Below, piece by piece: positions 44,331 through 52,280 of a stretch of DNA of 64,000 nucleotides; the stretch's first letter is position 1, and each line of letters begins with the position of its first letter. A program made the translations under genes and the position numbers. The DNA lies in IMG/VR virus record IMGVR_UViG_3300023184_000094, positions 1 through 64,000 of that record. One strand, written 5' to 3'. The notes beneath the pieces are model-generated. The model worked only from the letters and a program-made list of their open reading frames with translations, searched no databases and was not told where the DNA came from. The DNA comes from a virus.

Positions 44331-45172
44331 TGTCAAAATTATATGTATGGGACAGCAACACTCGTTCACAGGTCAAAGAACTCTATGTCAAAAATGGTGG
44401 TACTTGGGCTAATGTAAGATACGGTTATACTAACGTTAACGGTGTATGGCAACAGTTTTATCCTGACAGCATTACCACAACAACTTATAGCACTCCAGGA
44501 ACTTATACCTATACTATTCCAGCTGGCGTGCATTCTGCTAACTTAACCGTTGCAGGAGCAGGTGGAGGATCAGGTGGTGGCGATGGTGGTAATCCAGCTA
44601 CTGTTGGATTTGCTGGTAATGTTGTAACAGCTACTATACAAGTAACTCCAGGAGACGTGTTTACATTTATAGTTGGTGGTGGAGGTGCCGCTGGAGCCAC
44701 GACTCGTGGAACTGGGGGCGGAACTGGAGGCGTAGATCCAGGTGGAACATATAATGGTGGCCGCGGTGGTAACGCAGGCGGGTCTGGATCATCAGGTGCT
44801 GGTGGTGGTGGCGGAGCTGCAACCACAGTAAGACTAGGTGCTACTCAAATCATCGTAGCCGCTGGTGGCGGTGGAGCTGGAGGTGCGGGATTATATAGTG
44901 GCGGATTAGGGCAAGGTGCCACAGCTTATAATGCTACATCAACTGGAGCCCAAGGTGTAGACAAATCTGGTGACGGTGGTGGCGGCGGTGGTGGTGGTGC
45001 TGGATATCCATTAGGTGGTGGCGGAGGTGCAACACCGGGTGGTGACAGTGGTGCTTATTCTGGTATAAATGGTCAGAATTTAACACCTCTAGGTGTTACT
45101 CCTACGATTGGAACCAATGGTGGACCTGCTTCGAATCCAGGTGGAGATGGTTACGTAACCATTGCCCCGTAA
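44330..45172 (+). CDS. Glycine-rich adhesin-like protein
   Basis: A 280-residue protein. Residues 1-55 (SKLYVWDSNTRSQVKELYVK, then GVWQQFYP) form a small head, followed by a beta segment (TYTYTIPAGVHSANLTVAGA) and then about 180 residues dominated by runs of glycine (GGGGGAATTV, GDGGGGGGGGAGYPLGGG). Such glycine-rich patterns resemble the polyglycine-II adhesin tips of gp38-type proteins. The frame opens upstream at a TTG inside the previous gene, but the ATG at 44330, which overlaps its stop by one base, is the natural start. It is a candidate receptor-binding tip for the neighbouring fibre proteins. Confidence 0.65.
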   Translation: MSKLYVWDSNTRSQVKELYVKNGGTWANVRYGYTNVNGVWQQFYPDSITTTTYSTPGTYTYTIPAGVHSANLTVAGAGGGSGGGDGGNPATVGFAGNVVTATIQVTPGDVFTFIVGGGGAAGATTRGTGGGTGGVDPGGTYNGGRGGNAGGSGSSGAGGGGGAATTVRLGATQIIVAAGGGGAGGAGLYSGGLGQGATAYNATSTGAQGVDKSGDGGGGGGGGAGYPLGGGGGATPGGDSGAYSGINGQNLTPLGVTPTIGTNGGPASNPGGDGYVTIAP

Positions 45173-45176
45173 CAGT

Positions 45177-45198
45177 GATAAATAATATAATATAAATA
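45177..45198 (+). promoter_or_regulatory. Late promoter pair before the third fibre gene
   Basis: A one-mismatch GATAAATA (45177-45184) and an exact TATAAATA (45191-45198) lie in the 36-nt gap before the ATG at 45209. The exact octamer ends 10 nt before the start codon, leaving a very short leader that contains AGGTTAG. Confidence 0.75.
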
Positions 45199-45208
45199 GG
45201 TTAGAAAA

Positions 45209-46645
45209 ATGACATATACAGTTACTACAACAGCGGGTGCGGTTATAGCCGATGTTCAAGACGGTACCGTAAATACCACAGCAACTAGTATTACTTTAAT
45301 TGGTAAAAACTATGCTGGTTATGGTATTTTCCTTAATGAAAACTATGTGCAACACCTAGAGAACTTCTCTAACAGCACACCACCAAATGCACCTTTAACA
45401 GGCCAACTTTGGTATGACAATGTTAACGACGTGCTAAAAGTATATAACAGTGTTAATAATATTTGGAAACCAATTTCAAGCTCAATTTCACAGTCAACAG
45501 CACCATCAAATGCTATCTCAGTCACTGGTGATATTTGGTGGGATACTACTAATGCGCAATTAAAAGTATATTCAGGCAGTGCTTGGATCACAATCGGACC
45601 ATCATATACTTCAACAGCAGGTACTTCAGGTGCTGTAGTTGAAACTATATTAGATACCAGCTCAGGTAGTCATGTTGTGGTTAAATTCTATATCAGCAAC
45701 AGTGCTATTGCTATCCTAAGCAAAGATTCTACATTTACACCACAAACAGCGATTCCTGGATTTAGCACACTTATCCCAGGACTTAACTTGATCAGCCAAG
45801 CAACACTGACTGGTGCACAATTTACAGGTGCTACTACAGGTGCTAGCACATTAGGTGGATATTCAGCTAGCCAATTCTTGCTTAAAGATACTCCACAAAC
45901 TACCACAGGTGCATTAACTTTAGGTGGCGGTGCAACTATTGGTAGCGATCTGATATTAGATGCCAGTGGAGCCTCAGTAGCAGTGGTCCAAGAAACTACA
46001 AATAACAAGAACATACGGTTTGATGTAAACTCAAACGGTGTGCAGACAGCACTATTAACACTGGCTGCTTCGAGCAAACTATCAACATTCAGTGGTGCAC
46101 TAACAGCTACGGGTAATTTAACAGCATCAAGCTACAGTATATTTAATAATGCTTTAGTCCCATCAAGCAGTGGTGCGATTAATATTGGGTCAAGCGCACT
46201 TAAATTTGCCAATGTGTATGCTAACTACCTAGTAGGTACCTCAGTCACAGCACAATACGCTGACTTGGCAGAAAGATTTGAATCAGACGTATCATACCCG
46301 GCTGGTACAGTGGTAGCACTTGGTGGTGCTAAAGAAATTACTGCGGCCGCTGAAGATCTAACAGAAGACGTATTTGGTGTTATCAGCACTCGCGCAGCAT
46401 TCTTGATGAATGGCGATGCTGGATCAAATGTAACACATCCAGCCGTAGCAGTCCAAGGACGTGTTCCTGTGCGTGTTACAGGACAAGTTAAGAAAGGTGA
46501 TCGACTAGTTTCAGCAGGTGCTGGACTAGCCCGAGCAGCTAATCGTAGTGAAATTACAGCATTTAACGTTATCGGACGTAGCTTACAAGATAAAACGTCA
46601 GCAGGCGAAGGCACCGTAGAAGCCATTGTCAAGCTAAATAGTTAA
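45209..46645 (+). CDS. Tail fibre protein, paralogue 3 of 3
   Basis: A 478-residue fibre protein with the shared N-terminal domain (DGTVNTTATSITLIGKNYAG, then LNENYVQHLENFSNSTPPNA). It differs from its paralogues in having a long, complex C-terminal domain (residues 340-478): INIGSSALKFANVYANYLVG, AQYADLAERFESDVSYPAGT and AVQGRVPVRVTGQVKKGDRL. This ending is widespread at the tips of phage fibres and surface proteins. It has its own exact late promoter, so its dose may be set independently of the upstream fibres. Confidence 0.8.
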   Translation: MTYTVTTTAGAVIADVQDGTVNTTATSITLIGKNYAGYGIFLNENYVQHLENFSNSTPPNAPLTGQLWYDNVNDVLKVYNSVNNIWKPISSSISQSTAPSNAISVTGDIWWDTTNAQLKVYSGSAWITIGPSYTSTAGTSGAVVETILDTSSGSHVVVKFYISNSAIAILSKDSTFTPQTAIPGFSTLIPGLNLISQATLTGAQFTGATTGASTLGGYSASQFLLKDTPQTTTGALTLGGGATIGSDLILDASGASVAVVQETTNNKNIRFDVNSNGVQTALLTLAASSKLSTFSGALTATGNLTASSYSIFNNALVPSSSGAINIGSSALKFANVYANYLVGTSVTAQYADLAERFESDVSYPAGTVVALGGAKEITAAAEDLTEDVFGVISTRAAFLMNGDAGSNVTHPAVAVQGRVPVRVTGQVKKGDRLVSAGAGLARAANRSEITAFNVIGRSLQDKTSAGEGTVEAIVKLNS

Positions 46646-46662
46646 TAAAGGGTTAAAGTAAC

Positions 46663-47661
46663 ATGGCATATTCAACAGGCGGAACGATACAAGCGATTGA
46701 TTTTAACTATCTGGCAGCAGGTGGTAATACTCAAGTCGCTACAGCTGCGATTAACAACGTATTTTATGTTCTAGGAACATCAAAAGGTGCATTTGGTTAC
46801 GGCCAAGATTGCTCAAGTATCACCCCAGTCAGTGTTACCCCAGCAACAACAACGATCACAGCAGCACAATGGGCAGGTCTTGTTTACCTAGTAAATCGTG
46901 GCCTAGGACATCAAAGCGGTGCCGGTGCACAGCTAGCTTCAGGTAGTAATATCGGTGTTACGCCAGGCGCTACTATATCAGCTTTTGCCAACGTCAGCAC
47001 AGCGGTTACTACCATCAATACCAATGCTAATGTATTCACAGCACAAGGAACTACAACAGCTGGTAGTGTGTTAAATACCGCAGTCGTGTTTGTAGGATCC
47101 ACATCAACAGCGGCTAACACATTATCATTTACTAGAACTATAACTTTTGGCAGTGGTGATGCTGCACGTTATTTCTTCAATGCAGGCGGACAGATTAACT
47201 TTACTCTTACTGCTACAAACAACAATGCTACCCTACGCAGTGCTGACTTGGTAACAAACTGGCAAAGCGGTCAAGGTGGTGGCAGTATCAAAGGTATCAC
47301 AGCAGGTGCTAGGACTGGTTCAGGACAGACATTAACCTCAGAAGATCTAACATTAGGTTATTGGAAATGCACAGGCGCCAATCAAAGCATGCGTAAAATT
47401 ACCAGTAACAACTATCGTTACGAGTATAATACAGACTTTACAGAAATACTTGTAAGAACAAACGGAGTCCAAGGCAGTAATAACGACAACGGAACGATAA
47501 TCACATTTACCTTTAGTATTTCAATGGCTGGTGCTATCAATGCTGCAATGACTGGCCCATATAATGACAATGTCGACGTGACATTAGGTGTAAAATTTGA
47601 CATCGTTGAACCAGAAACCACATTCTTAACCAAAACTTGGACTAATCCAACAATAGCGTAG
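46663..47661 (+). CDS. Virion-like protein at the end of the fibre operon
   Basis: A 332-residue protein beginning MAYSTGGTIQAIDFNYLAAG, with a low-complexity Thr/Ala/Asn-rich centre (residues 90-155) and a structured C-terminal half (FNAGGQINFTLTATNNNATL, RSADLVTNW; NNYRYEYNTDFTEILVRTNG). The C-terminal half resembles surface proteins of aquatic phage tails, but I do not recognise a named family. Its position as the last gene before a strong terminator and after three fibre genes suggests a virion component, perhaps a decoration or fibre-associated protein. Confidence 0.6.
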   Translation: MAYSTGGTIQAIDFNYLAAGGNTQVATAAINNVFYVLGTSKGAFGYGQDCSSITPVSVTPATTTITAAQWAGLVYLVNRGLGHQSGAGAQLASGSNIGVTPGATISAFANVSTAVTTINTNANVFTAQGTTTAGSVLNTAVVFVGSTSTAANTLSFTRTITFGSGDAARYFFNAGGQINFTLTATNNNATLRSADLVTNWQSGQGGGSIKGITAGARTGSGQTLTSEDLTLGYWKCTGANQSMRKITSNNYRYEYNTDFTEILVRTNGVQGSNNDNGTIITFTFSISMAGAINAAMTGPYNDNVDVTLGVKFDIVEPETTFLTKTWTNPTIA

Positions 47662-47680
47662 TAATTATACAAATATATAA

Positions 47681-47710
47681 AAAGCACTCTTACACGAGTG
47701 CTTTTTTTTT
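47681..47710 (+). terminator. Strong intrinsic terminator at the end of the fibre operon
   Basis: A 9-bp perfect stem (AAAGCACTC 47681-47689 and GAGTGCTTT 47696-47704) with a 6-nt loop, running into nine or more T residues on the plus strand. It separates the virion operon from the accessory cassette. Confidence 0.9.
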
Positions 47711-47728
47711 GGCGGCAATATCACCACC

Positions 47729-47736
47729 GATAAATA
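47729..47736 (+). promoter_or_regulatory. Late-type promoter of the accessory cassette
   Basis: GATAAATA, one mismatch from TATAAATA, five nt before the ATG at 47742 and just after the terminator. In T4 late promoters transcription starts a few bases downstream, so the first mRNA would have almost no leader. It is the only promoter-like sequence I see before the 16-kb overlapping gene chain. Confidence 0.5.
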
Positions 47737-47741
47737 GCTGC

Positions 47742-48056
47742 ATGAGCGATTTAGAAAAACTTACCCAAGAAATACGATTAGCTACTAACTACCAAGTTAA
47801 TAAAAGGATCCTACGTGAAAAGATCCAAACAGATCTACATGTGCCTTACAATGGTGGATTATTCAAAGCATCACCAGAGTTGATAGCATTCCTTAGTGCA
47901 TGGGACACAGATGAATTATTCTTAGAAGATACATACCAAAATCCTGTCAAGATCAATCGTAAAGAATTACTCAATAAATGCCGTGAACATTATCAGATAA
48001 CGATGAACACGTGGCACGGTCAACATGAAGACATCAAGCGTGCAAGAAAAGTCTAG
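47742..48056 (+). CDS. Conserved-looking small protein, first gene of the accessory cassette
   Basis: A 104-residue, charged, helical protein: DLEKLTQEIRLATNYQVNKR, then REKIQTDLHVPYNGGLFKAS, PELIAFLSAWDTDELFLEDT and a helical end ITMNTWHGQHEDIKRARKV. Proteins of this kind occur widely in aquatic T4-like phages, usually beside tail genes, but I know no function. The frame can be opened upstream to a TTG inside the terminator, but the ATG at 47742 follows the late promoter directly and is preferred. Its end overlaps the next gene by 32 nt. Confidence 0.7.
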   Translation: MSDLEKLTQEIRLATNYQVNKRILREKIQTDLHVPYNGGLFKASPELIAFLSAWDTDELFLEDTYQNPVKINRKELLNKCREHYQITMNTWHGQHEDIKRARKV

Positions 48057-48831
48057 AGGCATATTACTATTTGCTTTCAATACCAGCGAAATTGACTATG
48101 TTGAAATAGCTCGTCGTTCTGCACGATTAGTTACCCATACATTAAATTTACCCGTTACATTAGTCACTGAGCAAGGTACCTCCGCTGACGGATTTGATCA
48201 GGTCATATACATCGACAATACCTTGCAAAATTACAAAATAGGTGAACGTGGCGCCTGGCGCAACGGTGATCGTTGGCAGGCTTATAATCTCAGCCCTTAC
48301 GATGAAACTATATTAATAGACAGCGATTATCTTGTATTAGATCAAAATCTACTTAAATTATTTGAACAAGATTTTGATTATCGTATAATGACGCACAATG
48401 ATAAACCTGCAGGTGCTTGGGCCTTGAATATGGGATTATTTGGTCTACAATATCTCTGGGCCACGGTTATCTTATTCCGTAAAACTTCACGTGCTGGTAT
48501 GCTGTTTGATCTAGTAGGCCGTATACAACGCAATTATCATTACTATTCTAGATTGTATCATATGCGAGATCGTAATTTCCGCAATGACTATGCATTTACT
48601 ATCGCTGATAATATCTTAAATGGATATCAGCCCGGAGAACAAGGCATTCCTTGGAGTATGTTAACGTTTGCTGATGTAGTGACCAGCATCACTGAAAAAG
48701 ACGATTTACTCACAATAAAAGAAACCGAAAAAGGTTATGTGATCCCCCGTCAAAATATACATGTCATGGACAAAGGCTATCTACTCAGTGATAACTTTGC
48801 TAACTTTGTGGAAGCAATATGCGTAAACTAG
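48025..48831 (+). CDS. Glycosyltransferase-like protein (GT-A fold, DxD)
   Basis: A 268-residue protein with the layout of a nucleotide-sugar transferase. An N-terminal strand GILLFAFNTSEIDYVEIARR is followed by ARLVTHTLNLPVTLVT and a DxD metal site in ETILIDSDYLVLDQ (Asp99 and Asp101). An acceptor-side region NMGLFGLQYLWATVILFRKT follows. The closest relative in this window is the next gene, which repeats the same plan. A GTG at 48040 is an alternative start. The donor and acceptor sugars cannot be predicted. Confidence 0.7.
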   Translation: MKTSSVQEKSRGILLFAFNTSEIDYVEIARRSARLVTHTLNLPVTLVTEQGTSADGFDQVIYIDNTLQNYKIGERGAWRNGDRWQAYNLSPYDETILIDSDYLVLDQNLLKLFEQDFDYRIMTHNDKPAGAWALNMGLFGLQYLWATVILFRKTSRAGMLFDLVGRIQRNYHYYSRLYHMRDRNFRNDYAFTIADNILNGYQPGEQGIPWSMLTFADVVTSITEKDDLLTIKETEKGYVIPRQNIHVMDKGYLLSDNFANFVEAICVN

Positions 48832-49682
48832 CACATCAAGAACAGCAAGGGTTCATGTCCATAGCACAGAATAGTGATGTAGATTATCTACAGCTAGCCT
48901 ACGTGCAGGCAATGAGTGTTAAATTAACCATGCCTGGCAGCAAGTATGCTGTAGCAGTCGACAGCAAAACATTAGAATCAGTCACAGATGCACATCGTAA
49001 GGTATTTGATTACGTTATTACCATAGAAGATGATCAGGCTGAAAATGATACATGGAAGATGCGCAACGAATGGCAGGCATTTTATCTAACACCATTTAAA
49101 GAAACAATTAAGTTAGAAAGTGATCTGGTTATCACTCGTGATATTAGCCATTGGTGGCCTGCTTTTAGATTACGTAATATTGTATTAAGCACAGGATGCC
49201 GCGATTATCTTGGCCAGCTGAGTGATATCAGAGCTTATAGGAAATTGTTTGATGATAACTCTTTACCAGATGTCTACAATGGATTGATGTATTTCCGTTA
49301 CACTCCAGAAGCCGCAGAGTTTTTTTGGTGGGCTAGAGAAATATTTGAAAACTGGGAGTATGTTAGAGATAATCTATTAAAAAATTGTCGAGATGATGAG
49401 CCTACAACAGATGTAGTCTATGCTTTAGCCGCTCAGATCTTAGGAGAGGAACTCTGCACATTACCAGCAATGGATTACATAAACTTTACACATATGAAAC
49501 CAATGGTAAACAAATTTAGCCAGACATTGCCCTGGAATGAATTAGTGGTGCATGAAACAGAATTGCCGATGATACGCATCAATAATGTCAATCAATATCA
49601 TCCACTGCACTATCAAGAAAAATCCTGGGTAACTGATGAACTAGTCGAGGAATATGAAGATGAGTTGGGAAGAAGAGTTTAA
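48819..49682 (+). CDS. Glycosyltransferase-like protein, divergent paralogue (ExD)
   Basis: A 287-residue relative of the preceding gene. YLQLAYVQAMSVKLTMPGSK corresponds to the donor-binding start, and the motif KETIKLESDLVITRD has Glu100-Ser-Asp102 where the neighbour has Asp-x-Asp, so the metal site is altered but still acidic. VYNGLMYFRYTPEAAEFFWW (about residue 151) matches the acceptor side seen in phage glycosyltransferases. It overlaps its upstream gene by 13 nt. The pair may act in sequence or as a heterodimer. Confidence 0.6.
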   Translation: MRKLAHQEQQGFMSIAQNSDVDYLQLAYVQAMSVKLTMPGSKYAVAVDSKTLESVTDAHRKVFDYVITIEDDQAENDTWKMRNEWQAFYLTPFKETIKLESDLVITRDISHWWPAFRLRNIVLSTGCRDYLGQLSDIRAYRKLFDDNSLPDVYNGLMYFRYTPEAAEFFWWAREIFENWEYVRDNLLKNCRDDEPTTDVVYALAAQILGEELCTLPAMDYINFTHMKPMVNKFSQTLPWNELVVHETELPMIRINNVNQYHPLHYQEKSWVTDELVEEYEDELGRRV

Positions 49683-50019
49683 CGCGGCCATGGCCGCCTT
49701 GGGCGGCACTATAGTCCCAGAATCGATCGAGTATCGTTTGCACTATGATGATTCTGGAAAGATCATCTCGTGTAGCCAACAGAACCATCCAGAAGATACA
49801 CAATATTTGGTTGTTGATCAGGAAACCTACGCTAACTACATGAAATATAGTGTAGATGTTAAAAAGAAACAACTCAAAAAGGTTGTAATTGACCCCGGAG
49901 TGAGTGTACAATTAAAGCGTAGTAGCCAAGGTTATGCGGTTGTTCGTCAACACGCAGGATTAATTTTGGAAGAAGGTGAGACTTGGACGGAAGTGGAATA
50001 TTATGAACCAAATAGTTGA
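49660..50019 (+). CDS. Protein of unknown function
   Basis: A 119-residue protein beginning MSWEEEFNAAMAALGGTIVP, then ESIEYRLHYDDSGKIISCSQ and a beta-rich middle (YLVVDQETYANYMKYSVD) with a tail (YAVVRQHAGLILEEGETWTE). I do not recognise a domain. Two in-frame ATGs lie six bases apart (49654 and 49660); GAGG at 49646-49649 is better spaced for the second, which I use. It overlaps the glycosyltransferase genes on both sides, so it is likely to be made with them and may be an accessory or acceptor protein. Confidence 0.65.
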   Translation: MSWEEEFNAAMAALGGTIVPESIEYRLHYDDSGKIISCSQQNHPEDTQYLVVDQETYANYMKYSVDVKKKQLKKVVIDPGVSVQLKRSSQGYAVVRQHAGLILEEGETWTEVEYYEPNS

Positions 50020-50899
50020 TATAGCAGATCTAGACTGCGTCTATCTTAGTTACGATGAGCCTCGTAAGGAAGAGACTTGGATCAAAATACAGAATATGGT
50101 TCCATGGGCCCAGCGTGTAGACGGAGTTAAAGGCAGTGATGCAGCACATAAAGCCGCTGCCGATGCTAGCACTACAGATCGCTTTGTGTTGATAGATGGT
50201 GATAATATACCAGACGCTGAGTTCTTTAACTTACAATTAACACTTGATGACACTAATAAAGACTGTGTATTCCGTTGGAAGGCACGTAATACGATAAATG
50301 GCTTGATGTATGGCAACGGTGGGTTAAGTTGCTGGACTAAAGAATTTGTCTATGCTATGAAGACACATGAGAATACAGATGGCACAGAAGCTAATGATGT
50401 AGAGTTTTGTTTTTATCCTAACTATTGGGCCATGCATGATTGCTATTCAACTACGTATCCTAACGCAACACCATTCCAAGCCTGGCGAGCAGGTTTCCGT
50501 GAAGGAGTAAAGATGTGCTTAAACAGAGGCAAACGTCCTACATTACAAGAGTTTGAAAATAAAGTCGTTAGTCGTAACTATGATCATTTGTGTATTTGGC
50601 AAACTGTAGGCGCAGATGTTGACAATGGCTTTTGGTCAATATATGGTGCACGCTTGGGCACATGGATGACCATGCTGAACAAAGAATGGGATTATCGACA
50701 AGTGCAGGATTTTGATGCCCTGGCAGAGCTATGGAAAGAGTTTGAGAATGATACACCAGATCATTGCACTAGCATTGGAAATCAATTAAGACAAAAATTA
50801 AGTCTACCTATCGTAGACATGGACCCAGAAGAAAGTAAATTTTTTAAACATCACTATAAGAGTGTATTTAGAAATAAAGGAGTAATGGAACGTGAGTAA
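50003..50899 (+). CDS. Phage-type GT-A glycosyltransferase-like protein
   Basis: A 298-residue protein with a clear nucleotide-sugar binding plan: LDCVYLSYDEPRKEETWIKI, then VPWAQRVDGVKGSDAAHKAA and the metal-binding motif RFVLIDGDNIPD (Asp65, Asp67). GNGGLSCWTKEFVYAMK and PFQAWRAGFREGVKMCLN follow. Similar proteins occur in aquatic T4-like phages near other sugar genes. The ATG at 50003 is preferred over an upstream in-frame start because the conserved sequence begins there. The sugar and target are not known. It overlaps the next radical SAM gene by 8 nt. Confidence 0.72.
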   Translation: MNQIVDIADLDCVYLSYDEPRKEETWIKIQNMVPWAQRVDGVKGSDAAHKAAADASTTDRFVLIDGDNIPDAEFFNLQLTLDDTNKDCVFRWKARNTINGLMYGNGGLSCWTKEFVYAMKTHENTDGTEANDVEFCFYPNYWAMHDCYSTTYPNATPFQAWRAGFREGVKMCLNRGKRPTLQEFENKVVSRNYDHLCIWQTVGADVDNGFWSIYGARLGTWMTMLNKEWDYRQVQDFDALAELWKEFENDTPDHCTSIGNQLRQKLSLPIVDMDPEESKFFKHHYKSVFRNKGVMERE

Positions 50900-52280
50900 A
50901 AGTGAATTTATGAATGCGGCAGAAGAGATGAAAGACAAACTAGGGCATAGCCTTTGTCTAGCTAAATGGCAACAGGTAAGCCTACACTTGCCTACTGGAC
51001 TTAATAATAGTTGCTACCATCCGCCATTGCATGAGATCGATGCGCAACCATTGGAGTTCCATCCTAGTGCTTTACACAATACAGCATATAAGAAAGAACA
51101 ACGTAAAAAGATGCTCAATGGTGAGCGTCCTAAAGAATGTAACTACTGTTGGACCATGGAAGATGCTGGGCATCTTAGTGATCGTCATTATCGTAGTGGT
51201 GAGCCCTGGGCGGCAGAACACTACAATAACATAGTCGATCAACCATGGGACGCAGATGTTACTCCTAGTTATGTAGAAGTAAATTTCAGCCACGGTTGTA
51301 ATCTTGCTTGTAGTTATTGTAGCCCACAGTTCTCAACTGAATGGGGCAAAGATATTGATCGTTGGGGAGCATATCCTACAAAGAGTCCACACAATGATCC
51401 TATGCATTTTAAAGGACGTCGTCAACCTATTCCTGTGCGTGAAAATAATCCCTATGTGGAAGCATTTTGGCGTTGGTGGCCTGATCTATACGGTAGCTTA
51501 AAACACTTCCGCATGACAGGTGGCGAACCTCTGATGGATAAGAACACGCATCGCGTGTTTGATTACATACTTGCTATGCCCAAGAAAGATCTACATGTAG
51601 ATGTTACTAGTAACTTTAGTGTAGAACCAGAACTATTTAACAAATATCTAGACAAAGTAAAACAACTATGCCAGGGTGAGCGTATTGAACATTTCATGCA
51701 GTATGTAAGTTTAGACACAGGCAATCCTGATCACGCGGCTTATATTCGTCATGGACTAAGTCCAAGTCGCCTACACAGTTATGTTCACAAATATCTAACT
51801 GAAGTTCCGCATCGCAACAGCTTGACGTATATCATCACAATGAATAACCTTAGTATCTTAGGCCTTCAACAGTTACTAGAACATATACTTGAACTACGTA
51901 AGCTGTATAGCACTGAATACCAACGTGTTTGGTTTGATACTCCTGTGTTGAGAACGCCAAGTTGGCAAAGCCTGCAGATACTGCCTGAAAGTTATACACG
52001 TATATTAGAAAATGTCATCAAGTGGATGAAGTTAAATCGATTAGATGAAACCAGTGATCGTTATGATGGATTTAAAGATTATGAGATACAACGCTTAGAG
52101 CGTGATCTAGACTGGATGAAGAAAGGTAAGAAGCTAAACGAAAAGTATCTACATGATACACGTGCTGACTTTTATCGCTTCTTTAACGAGTATGACAAAC
52201 GCCGCCAAACAGATTTCCTAGCAACATTTCCACAGATGAAAGATTTTTGGCAGGAGTGTAAATGGCATGCCGAAAACTAA
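50892..52280 (+). CDS. Radical SAM protein with N-terminal twitch/SPASM-like region (subgroup 1)
   Basis: A 462-residue radical SAM enzyme. The N-terminal 90 residues carry a cysteine group (LCLAKW with Cys22, NSCYHPP with Cys41, and CNYCW with Cys83 and Cys86) that looks like half of a SPASM/twitch auxiliary-cluster site. The barrel follows with Cys136, Cys140 and Cys143 (CNLACSYC) and a GGE motif in RMTGGEPLMD near residue 209. A helical tail ends FFNEYDKRRQTDFLATFPQM. The start is the GTG at 50892, set by AAAGGAG 9 nt upstream. It is closest to the gene at 53355. The reaction and substrate are unknown; this enzyme class often modifies peptides or sugars. Confidence 0.85.
   Translation: MSKSEFMNAAEEMKDKLGHSLCLAKWQQVSLHLPTGLNNSCYHPPLHEIDAQPLEFHPSALHNTAYKKEQRKKMLNGERPKECNYCWTMEDAGHLSDRHYRSGEPWAAEHYNNIVDQPWDADVTPSYVEVNFSHGCNLACSYCSPQFSTEWGKDIDRWGAYPTKSPHNDPMHFKGRRQPIPVRENNPYVEAFWRWWPDLYGSLKHFRMTGGEPLMDKNTHRVFDYILAMPKKDLHVDVTSNFSVEPELFNKYLDKVKQLCQGERIEHFMQYVSLDTGNPDHAAYIRHGLSPSRLHSYVHKYLTEVPHRNSLTYIITMNNLSILGLQQLLEHILELRKLYSTEYQRVWFDTPVLRTPSWQSLQILPESYTRILENVIKWMKLNRLDETSDRYDGFKDYEIQRLERDLDWMKKGKKLNEKYLHDTRADFYRFFNEYDKRRQTDFLATFPQMKDFWQECKWHAEN

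Noticed and set aside
44509-44826. Proline-rich protein on the minus strand
   Set aside because: It is the antisense reading of the glycine-rich gene; glycine codons give proline on the other strand.
41651-46645. Diversity-generating retroelement acting on the fibre genes
   Set aside because: No reverse transcriptase gene and no variable/template repeat pair is visible in the window.
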